NCBI RefSeq assembly: GCF_000422285.1
Contig: NZ_AULM01000005.1
Span: forward strand, 1 to 64,000
Length of the DNA: 64,000 nucleotides
Direction: 5' to 3'
DNA from: Desulfatiglans anilini DSM 4660
GTDB lineage: Bacteria; Desulfobacterota; DSM-4660; Desulfatiglandales; Desulfatiglandaceae
The notes beneath the pieces are model-generated. The model saw nothing but the letters and a program-made list of their open reading frames with translations. It was not told the origin of the DNA and made no database searches. The position numbers and the translations under genes were made by a program. Position 1 is the stretch's first letter. Each line of letters starts with the position of its first letter. Shown one piece after another: positions 42,359-48,634 of the stretch.

Positions 42359-42841
42359 TCAGCTCGAAACGCTGTCCTGGTTCTCTTTGCGCATGACACT
42401 CGTGGCGCTGAGCGTGATCGAGCCGTCCAAGGTCCCGGAGAAAAAGGCTGTGAGGAAATCCGGCAAAATAAGAAAGGTGTAGGGGTACTGGATGGTGACC
42501 TGGATATGCTTGTGTCCGTTCAAATCCACGGAGGGATCGACGTCAACGGTGGCGGTGCTGCCGGCGCAGCCAAGGGAAATGAGGTTGTCCAGGATATACT
42601 GATCGATGATTCCCTCTATGTAATCCTGAGTGGGGTCTTCCTCGCGGTAGAGACTCCCCGCGCGGGCGCCTTCACGACTGGCGTTGGTGATCATCGCCTT
42701 GTCGTAGAGGAGGATGCTGAACTCGATGATCCCGATCAGGATGAGGAGCAGGAGAGGCAGGATGATCGCGAATTCTATGGCGGCCACGCCACGCACATCC
42801 TTCATGCCTGTCGGAAAGCGAATAGGGGATGATGATTTCAT
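42359..42841 (-). CDS. tadE: TadE-like minor pseudopilin
   Basis: 160 residues from ATG 42841; ATG 42805 is also possible. The Flp-type prepilin motif is RG-VAAIEFAIILPLLLLILIGIIEF, followed by the TadE signature ITNASREGARAGSLY. The C-terminal half holds an adhesin-like beta region and two amphipathic segments. TadE is processed by the A24 peptidase (TadV here) and is needed for Flp assembly. Confidence 0.85.
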   Translation of the reverse strand: MKSSSPIRFPTGMKDVRGVAAIEFAIILPLLLLILIGIIEFSILLYDKAMITNASREGARAGSLYREEDPTQDYIEGIIDQYILDNLISLGCAGSTATVDVDPSVDLNGHKHIQVTIQYPYTFLILPDFLTAFFSGTLDGSITLSATSVMRKENQDSVSS

Positions 42842-42909
42842 AGCAGCCTGTTCCCCGTGCGCAGTCCCGTCCAAAATACGTTCCAATTCCCCGCCTGCTT
42901 TATGCGGGC

Positions 42910-43215
42910 CTACATGCCGGAGGACCCGAAGCTGATGCTGTAAACCGGCCTGGGCGCCGCCTTTTCAAAACTCTTGTGATATTTGTTCATGATGCTGCCG
43001 GCCGTCTGGCCATCGATCGCTTCGACCGGTCGAGCACGCTCTTCCGATTCTACGGGATGGATGATCTGGCTGTCCCTGACGGTTTCAAAGGATTGCCCCC
43101 AACGGGCATCGAGCGGCATTTCCTTTTTGACGAACATCTCCTTGCAGGCGCAGCCAATCTGCAGGCTGAGAAGAAACGCCGCCAATTGCAGCCATATCAC
43201 ATGTCTGGTCACCAC
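42910..43215 (-). CDS. Small Tad-locus lipoprotein
   Basis: 101 residues from GTG 43215 (GTG 43212 also possible), chosen to give a short lipoprotein signal ending LLSLQIGC. The mature part contains DARWGQSFETVRDSQIIHP and AIDGQTAGSIMNKYHKSFE, a pattern I associate with small lipoproteins found next to the secretin gene in many Tad loci. Its function is not known. It may be a secretin pilotin. Confidence 0.7.
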   Translation of the reverse strand: MVTRHVIWLQLAAFLLSLQIGCACKEMFVKKEMPLDARWGQSFETVRDSQIIHPVESEERARPVEAIDGQTAGSIMNKYHKSFEKAAPRPVYSISFGSSGM

Positions 43216-43312
43216 GTCGCTCTCCCTTGCGAGGCTGTTGGCGATGTTGCGATCCAATGGAGCGCCTCACGAAAACCGCTTCGTGTTCGAGCTTCATTTT
43301 CGGATGAAAGTT

Positions 43313-44767
43313 CTAGTTAGATTCCGGCAGGCTGTAGCCAAATGGCCCCTCCACTTCGCCGTGAATCGTCGGCATGCGCTTGTCTCCGCGCCCCTCGATC
43401 AAGCCTTCCAGGAAGAATTCCTTGTAACTCGGCTCTGTGAAATGCTCCCCCGGCAAAACCACATCCTTCGGCTCGAGGGGCTTAACGAGGTGAGGCGTTG
43501 CGATGATCACGAGCTCCGTCTCGCTCTTCTGAAAGGAGCTGCTCCTGAACAGTGCACCGAGGATCGGGATGTTGCCGAGAAGCGGGTATTTCTGAACATC
43601 TTCCTTGATGGTTTCCTGAAGCAGGCCGGCGATGGCGAAGCTCTGGCCGTCGCCAAGTTCAATGACGGTGGCGGCCTTCCGAGTGCTCAGACCCGGGATG
43701 ACGTAGCCTTCCAGGCGCAGGGCGAAGCTGAAGTCGAGTTCGGAAACCTCCGGTTCGACCTGGATGCTGATCTTGTCCTCGTTCAAAACCGTGGGGGTGA
43801 AGACGAGTCTCACACCGAATTCCTTGAACTCGATGGTGGTTTCCCCGAACCCGCCTGAAATGGGGATGGGGTATTCCCCTCCAGCCAGAAAGGAGGCGGT
43901 CTGCCCGCTCTGGGTGATCAGGGTGGGCTTGGCGAGGATCTTTACCAGGCCGTCCTGGTTGAGCGCGTCGATGAAGCCGGTCCAGGTGACGTTGCCGGTC
44001 GTGAAGCGGAAGAGGGCGTCCACAGCGGAGCTGTAAGCCAGCCCCAGTGGACCAGCCCCCAAGACCGCATCAGTTGGCTTGACCACCTGGCTGAGTCCTC
44101 CGAGCGTCGTGATCCCGAAATTGCCGCCCCTGGTGACCGCAGTGATGTTAATCCCCAGCCGGTTGGCGATGGTGCGCTTCATCTCGGCTATCCGCACTTC
44201 CAGCATGACCTGGTGGATTCCGCCCACTTGCACCAGGTTGATGATTTTCCCTCTGGTGTCGTCAGCGTTTTTCGGCGTGAAGGCCTCGGCGAGAGACAAT
44301 GCGTGGGAGAGCTTTGCGGTGCTCGAAACCCTTCCCAAAAGGGTGATGGAATCGCTCGTAGCGATCACTTGCAGATCCTTTTCTTCGGGGAAAACCTCGT
44401 GCAGCTTCTCTTTGAGGCGCGACACGTCGTAGACGACTTCGATGTCGCGCACGGTAAAGCGCTTATCGTCATGCCAGATAATCAGGTTCGTGATCCCGGC
44501 GGATTTTCCGGTCAGATAGATCTGATGGGGCGAAACGACCACATATTGGAGGACGGCCGGGTCGGGCTCCGATATCCGCGTGATAGGCCTGGGCGTTTCG
44601 AAGATCATCGAACGGCCGGAAACGAGGGTCAATTTTTCGGCCTCGGACAGAGAACCCTGCGCTCTTGCGTTTCCATCGATTGTTATCAGTACAGTCAGGA
44701 AGGGGAGCAGGATTGCTGCAAGAGCGATGGCAGGCAAACCCGGTCGAACGCGAAAATGAGCCGTCAT
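43313..44767 (-). CDS. rcpA: Flp pilus secretin RcpA/CpaC
   Basis: 484 residues with a signal peptide (LPAIALAAILLPFLTVLITI). The N-terminal domain of the BON/secretin type reads RSMIFETPRPITRISEPDPAVLQY. The secretin core has QTASFLAGGEYPIPI, GVRLVFTPTVL and the terminal block FAIAGLLQETIKEDVQKYP. It forms the outer-membrane channel of the Flp pilus, a second secretin distinct from the MshL-like one at 30428. It is 9 bp after RcpC. Confidence 0.92.
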   Translation of the reverse strand: MTAHFRVRPGLPAIALAAILLPFLTVLITIDGNARAQGSLSEAEKLTLVSGRSMIFETPRPITRISEPDPAVLQYVVVSPHQIYLTGKSAGITNLIIWHDDKRFTVRDIEVVYDVSRLKEKLHEVFPEEKDLQVIATSDSITLLGRVSSTAKLSHALSLAEAFTPKNADDTRGKIINLVQVGGIHQVMLEVRIAEMKRTIANRLGINITAVTRGGNFGITTLGGLSQVVKPTDAVLGAGPLGLAYSSAVDALFRFTTGNVTWTGFIDALNQDGLVKILAKPTLITQSGQTASFLAGGEYPIPISGGFGETTIEFKEFGVRLVFTPTVLNEDKISIQVEPEVSELDFSFALRLEGYVIPGLSTRKAATVIELGDGQSFAIAGLLQETIKEDVQKYPLLGNIPILGALFRSSSFQKSETELVIIATPHLVKPLEPKDVVLPGEHFTEPSYKEFFLEGLIEGRGDKRMPTIHGEVEGPFGYSLPESN

Positions 44768-44776
44768 GGGTTTTCC

Positions 44777-45643
44777 TCAATTGCCGGTGAAGGGAATACT
44801 CAACGTGGACACCTGCCCGTTCCGTATGACCTCTATCGTGTGCTGCCGCGGCAGCCGCTCGAAGGTGACCGCCGGCGCCGGCTCCGGCTCGGATACGGCC
44901 TGAGGGGCCGTGTAGGAGGCAAGAGTCCCTGAGATATCGGCGCCTTGGGTGAAGACGATATCCTGGTCCATCAGATTTTTCAAGGCGAATTGGAGCACGC
45001 CCTGTGTGGCGGCAAGGCTCAATTTTTCCCCCTCTTCCGCCGTTACCTCCAGGGTGTAAACGTCCACCGGGTTGGGTTTCCCTTCGGCGTCTTCGACCAT
45101 CGTCGAACCGGTGGCAAGGACCGGAATGTTTTGAAGCACGACCTTGGTAACGTCCTTATCCTGGTCCCTCTCGGGGTCTTCGAGTGTAGCGAGGACGTCC
45201 ACGCGGCTGCCCGGGGTGATGAACCCGGCCAGTCCCATGACCTTATCCCCGCGGACGGCGACGGCCCGTTTTCCGGGCGTTACAACCGCCGCCACTCCCC
45301 CAGTCTTGACATCGATGGGGGCGAGGCGCGACTCCGTGACAGGTTCCTGTTCCTTGAACGAGGTGATGGTCACCCGGCCTTCAAGGAGTTGAGGGTCGGA
45401 AAAATAACCCTTGGGCACGCTTTCTTTCAGATATTTGACCGTCTTCAGCATCTCGGGCTTAAGCCTGGTTCCCCATGGAATATCACCCAAGGCTGCCACA
45501 ACCGGAACCGCCTCGGTCGGTTGGACCACAGTTACCTGTGTTGATGCACCCTGAACGCGCAGCCAGCGATACAGGTAGAGACTCACCACTCCTGCAATGA
45601 TCAGCGCCAGCAAAAAAGGAATGACCGCTTTCCACCTTCCCAT
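44777..45643 (-). CDS. rcpC: RcpC/CpaB, SAF-domain Flp assembly protein
   Basis: 288 residues. One N-terminal membrane helix (VIPFLLALIIAGVVSLYLY) is followed by a SAF domain (PVVAALGDIPWGTRLKPEM, VTITSFKEQEPVTESRL) and a beta-rich RcpC domain (LAGFITPGSRVDVLATL). Members stabilise the secretin and may bind peptidoglycan. It follows the prepilin peptidase after an 84-bp gap that carries a perfect hairpin. Confidence 0.9.
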   Translation of the reverse strand: MGRWKAVIPFLLALIIAGVVSLYLYRWLRVQGASTQVTVVQPTEAVPVVAALGDIPWGTRLKPEMLKTVKYLKESVPKGYFSDPQLLEGRVTITSFKEQEPVTESRLAPIDVKTGGVAAVVTPGKRAVAVRGDKVMGLAGFITPGSRVDVLATLEDPERDQDKDVTKVVLQNIPVLATGSTMVEDAEGKPNPVDVYTLEVTAEEGEKLSLAATQGVLQFALKNLMDQDIVFTQGADISGTLASYTAPQAVSEPEPAPAVTFERLPRQHTIEVIRNGQVSTLSIPFTGN

Positions 45644-45688
45644 CTCGGACCTCTCAAAAACCTGTCGAAAAAAAGTGCGGGGAAGTCA

Positions 45689-45706
45689 GCAGCCCGTTCG
45701 GGCTGC
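45689..45706. other. Perfect 8-bp hairpin between tadV and rcpC
   Basis: GCAGCCCG-TT-CGGGCTGC is a perfect palindrome in the 84-bp gap of the operon. On the minus strand a T-run precedes rather than follows it, so it is not a standard terminator. It more likely stabilises or processes mRNA. Confidence 0.45.
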
Positions 45707-45727
45707 CAAAAAAACGGAGGAGGGTGA

Positions 45728-46288
45728 TCACCATGAGATCAGACGGTAGCCCGTGACTTCGGACAGCATAAAAATAAAAGTCCCCGCTGCAATCGCAATC
45801 CCGTAAAACAGCTTGGGTTTCGGTGCGTTGCTTGGGGATTGAGCGGAGCTGAACTGCCGGGTGTAAAAAAAAGTTTTGAGTGTCGTCGCATAGCTTGGAA
45901 GGGCTTTTCGGGCATAATCTCGTTTGACGGCCAGGAGAATAACGGCGTAAATCCCACCGCAAACAGCTGTAAACAGAGTTACCAGGACGACGCTCTTTGC
46001 GCCGAGTACCGCTCCGATCGCACCCAGAAGTTTGGTGTCACCCGCCCCCATGACACCCATTAGGTAGGGCAAGAGAAACAGACCAATTCCGGCACCCAAT
46101 CCACCGACGCTGAAAAGCAGTCCATCTAACCCATTAATTATAAAGTGAAAAGACAACCCCGCAACCATGGTTCCAAATGTAATGAGATTGGGCACTTTAT
46201 GAATTCGGTAATCATAGATGGCAGCAATTAGCAAAATTACAGTCATACACAAGTGAATTATTATGGGAGAATTTGCTAAGTGGTCCAT
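45728..46288 (-). CDS. tadV: TadV/CpaA A24 prepilin peptidase
   Basis: 186 residues with about six membrane helices. The two catalytic aspartates of A24 aspartyl peptidases are visible: one in IYDYRIHKVPN and one in GVMGAGDTKLLG. This short form lacks the N-methylase domain of PilD and cleaves Flp-type prepilins. It follows the flp gene, separated by a strong hairpin. No PilD for the type IV pilins is present in the window, so their peptidase is encoded elsewhere. Confidence 0.9.
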   Translation of the reverse strand: MDHLANSPIIIHLCMTVILLIAAIYDYRIHKVPNLITFGTMVAGLSFHFIINGLDGLLFSVGGLGAGIGLFLLPYLMGVMGAGDTKLLGAIGAVLGAKSVVLVTLFTAVCGGIYAVILLAVKRDYARKALPSYATTLKTFFYTRQFSSAQSPSNAPKPKLFYGIAIAAGTFIFMLSEVTGYRLISW

Positions 46289-46363
46289 AAGATACTTCGA
46301 AAGAATGGATAGATATGCCTATATCTGTAATAAAAGGATAAGGTGTAAAATGCGATCACTAAA

Positions 46364-46398
46364 TCACCAGACCCTCGATATGGTCAAAGGTCTGGTGA
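46364..46398 (-). terminator. Strong intercistronic hairpin after flp
   Basis: TCACCAGACC pairs perfectly with GGTCTGGTGA around a 15-base loop, 20 bp past the flp stop and 76 bp before tadV. Only a weak U-rich stretch follows (TTTAG). Partial termination or 3'-end protection here would make pilin mRNA much more abundant than mRNA for the assembly genes. Confidence 0.6.
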
Positions 46399-46417
46399 CT
46401 TTCAGATTTTAAATGTC

Positions 46418-46588
46418 CTAACCTGCGGTGTCAAGTGCAGTGGAAACATCGCCGAATATGCCAGTTAAACTGTCACCTAGTGCTCCTAAAGCAACAATTA
46501 TACCAACCGCTACCAATGCCGCGATCAAGCCGTACTCGATAGCCGTCACACCCTCTTCATCCTTCAAGAAACTCCATAATCTCGACAT
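46418..46588 (-). CDS. flp: Flp-family major pilin
   Basis: 56 residues from ATG 46588, with GGAGG seven bases upstream. The leader ends DEEG-VTAIEYGL, the Flp processing site with Glu at +5 and Tyr at +6, followed by IAALVAVGIIVALGALG. The mature pilin is about 43 residues, normal for Flp. It heads the Tad operon and has a long leader with a probable c-di-GMP riboswitch at 47079-47146 and a promoter at 47186-47213. Confidence 0.93.
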   Translation of the reverse strand: MSRLWSFLKDEEGVTAIEYGLIAALVAVGIIVALGALGDSLTGIFGDVSTALDTAG

Positions 46589-47078
46589 GTGCAGTCCTCC
46601 TCTCCCCTTGGAAGTCATGTGGTGCTCCAAAAATTAAACCCGAACCGAAAAAGCCTTCCTCCTTGGACCAACCGAGTTTCCGTGTCACTGTTTTTTAGGT
46701 TTATCCACCCCCTTCCAATAAATAAGTGGCCAAAACTTTCGCGCAGAGTCCGCCTCCTTGGCAGGTGTTCATCAAAGCGCTGCAGGATCGATTCGTTATG
46801 CCAGGCATGCCTTTAGCCACTCCTGTAGGGTGTGTCTCGAGCAAGGATACGAGCCAGCGCTTCAAAAAACCGAGGAGCACCCTGAGAAAGCAACTTGAGC
46901 TCATTCTCAGTGGAGGCTGAATGTTCCCGCGAATAGGGGAGGGAAAAGTAGAGGAGGAATCAGGTAAGCAATCACTCCTTTGCTCGGATGGCATGGGATA
47001 CCATCGAAGACCAGCACAGCCCGGAGTTCAGGCCATACAAAGAAGCAACTCCATCACCTGTCTCGACACTCACTAAAG
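46589..47078 (-). other. Long 5' leader of the flp transcript
   Basis: About 490 bases between the candidate riboswitch and flp. It contains a hairpin at 46882-46910 (CTGAGAA/TTCTCAG) followed 12 bases later by six U on the minus strand (46864-46869), a possible expression platform. A minus-strand open frame 46701-46994 has odd composition and no start signals, and I do not call it a gene. The rest shows no recognisable feature. Confidence 0.4.
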
Positions 47079-47146
47079 GCAACCCGGCTGTCTCGGAGAG
47101 ACCCTAGGCTTTCCGTCCCCACCTCGCGATGGCTTAGGCTTTTTCT
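47079..47146 (-). ncRNA. Candidate GEMM-I (c-di-GMP class I) riboswitch upstream of flp
   Basis: Read on the minus strand, CCATC-GCGA-GGTGG forms a 5-bp stem with a GNRA tetraloop (47120-47133). Next comes GGACGGAAAGCC (47108-47119), one base off the GEMM-I consensus GGACGCAAAGCC. A second hairpin GTCTC-TCC-GAGAC leads into AGCCGGGTTGCC. That order (tetraloop stem, GGACGCAAAGCC, receptor hairpin, GCCGGGTTGCC) is the GEMM-I pattern common in Desulfobacterota. It begins about 32 bases downstream of the predicted transcription start. Binding c-di-GMP or cGAMP would switch flp/Tad expression; the direction cannot be read from sequence. Confidence 0.72.
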
Positions 47147-47185
47147 ATAGCTGAGTCGACTTTTCTAGATAAGATGTTATGCAGA

Positions 47186-47213
47186 GTATAAAAGGACAGC
47201 CCTTATTGTCAAG
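47186..47213 (-). promoter_or_regulatory. Sigma-70 promoter for the riboswitch-flp transcript
   Basis: On the minus strand TTGACA (47208-47213) and TATACT (47186-47191) are 16 bp apart, a near-consensus promoter. Transcription would start near 47178, just ahead of the riboswitch. Confidence 0.65.
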
Positions 47214-47605
47214 TAAAAAAATGGTTTAGGGGGGAATCCTGCAGGAAATGTGAGAAAAATTCCTGCAAAGGGAACAGCTGGAGGCGTGGATGGCCCGACT
47301 TTCTGATTTGCGGTCAGCCCGATTTTGTCTGTCCAAAACAAGCGCTCGCTTGGAGGCGGCCTGAAGGCGGCGCGTAGCGAGAGGTGGACATTGACGCCGA
47401 GAATGGCAAAAAGAGGATTGCCGGCCCGATTTGAGGGCGGTGATGCCTTGTGTATAGTCCTTGCGTGGATTTTCGGGGTATGATAATTATAATAAATTTA
47501 TTTTGCAGACAAAGCGAGGGGTGCACGTGGCTTTCAGGAAGGACGAGTTCCGTTCGAGATACGATTCCCATCGCGTTCTCTTGCGGGGCATGGAGGCGTA
47601 AGGGG
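47214..47605. other. Intergenic region upstream of phoH
   Basis: About 390 bp between the divergent flp promoter and phoH. An A+T-rich stretch near 47475-47500 (TGATAATTATAAT) with TTGCGT upstream could be the phoH promoter. An in-frame extension of phoH through this region is rejected because it lacks the residue pattern of the family and a ribosome-binding site. Nothing else recognised. Confidence 0.35.
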
Positions 47606-48634
47606 TTGGCCAAAGGGTCGAACGGGAGTTCTGCTCCGCCTGAGGTGCGGAAGAAGATCGTCTTTCCCGAACAGGAATTCTTCCAGAGCCTGGTCGGGGA
47701 GAAGAACCGCAACCTGCAGCTTTTGGAAACGAAGCTCGGGGTGGCGGCCCATGTCCGTGGGAACAGCGTCCTGCTGGAGGGCGGGGACTGGGAGGTGGAG
47801 CTTGCCGAGACGACGCTGCGCCAGCTCTACGAACTGATCAAGGTGCGCTACCCTGTTTATACGAATGACGTAGACTACGCGGTGCGGATCCTTCGGGCGG
47901 ACCCGAAGGCGGACATCAAGAAAGTCTTCCGCGACGAGGTCTACATCCCATCGAGCAAAAAACTCATCACGCCGAAGACGATCCACCAGAAGGCCTACAT
48001 GGATGCGATCCGGCGCTACGACATGGTCTTCGGGATCGGCCCCGCAGGGACCGGTAAGACCTACCTGGCCATGGCCATGGCGATCTCCTTCCTGTTGAAA
48101 AAATCGGTCAAACGGGTGGTGCTGGCCCGGCCTGCGGTCGAGGCGGGGGAGCGCCTGGGGTTTCTGCCGGGTGACCTGGCGGAGAAGGTCAACCCCTATC
48201 TCCGGCCCCTTTACGATGCCCTGCACGACATGATGGATTTCGAGAGCGCCTCGCGGCTCCTGCAGCAGGGCGTGATCGAGGTGGCCCCGCTTGCCTTCAT
48301 GCGGGGCAGGACATTGAACGACTCGTTTGTGATCCTCGACGAGGCCCAGAACGCGACCCCCGAGCAGATGAAGATGTTCCTGACGCGGCTCGGGTTCAGC
48401 TCGAAGGCCGTGATCACGGGGGATGTCACCCAGACGGACCTTCCCGAGGGGAAGATCTCGGGCCTGGTGCAGGCCCGGAGGATCCTCGAGGGGATCAGCG
48501 GAATTTGTTTCATCGAGTTTTCGCGCGAAGACGTGATCCGGCACCCATTGGTGCAGGAGATCATCGACGCCTATGAGCGGACCGAGAGCGGAAAGGCTCC
48601 GGCCGGCAATGGGCCCAGCCCGGAGGCGGCATGA
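47606..48634 (+). CDS. phoH: PhoH-family ATPase (YbeZ)
   Basis: 342 residues from TTG 47606, with GGAGG nine bases upstream. This gives the usual ~320-350-residue length. The N-terminal region (about 35-110) is KH/PIN-like. The PhoH core has Walker [12 protein letters not shown] (144-154) and Walker [17 protein letters not shown]. It is a predicted RNA-associated NTPase that works with YbeY, encoded two genes downstream, in rRNA processing and ribosome quality control. Its last codons overlap the HD-hydrolase ATG. The start is the least certain part. Confidence 0.88.
   Translation: MAKGSNGSSAPPEVRKKIVFPEQEFFQSLVGEKNRNLQLLETKLGVAAHVRGNSVLLEGGDWEVELAETTLRQLYELIKVRYPVYTNDVDYAVRILRADPKADIKKVFRDEVYIPSSKKLITPKTIHQKAYMDAIRRYDMVFGIGPAGTGKTYLAMAMAISFLLKKSVKRVVLARPAVEAGERLGFLPGDLAEKVNPYLRPLYDALHDMMDFESASRLLQQGVIEVAPLAFMRGRTLNDSFVILDEAQNATPEQMKMFLTRLGFSSKAVITGDVTQTDLPEGKISGLVQARRILEGISGICFIEFSREDVIRHPLVQEIIDAYERTESGKAPAGNGPSPEAA

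Noticed and set aside
46864-46910. Rho-independent terminator in the flp leader
   Set aside because: The 7-bp stem is separated from the U-run by 12 bases, so it is not a standard terminator; mentioned only as a possible riboswitch platform.
46701-46994. Minus-strand 97-codon frame in the flp leader
   Set aside because: No ribosome-binding site or family pattern; kept only as part of the described leader.
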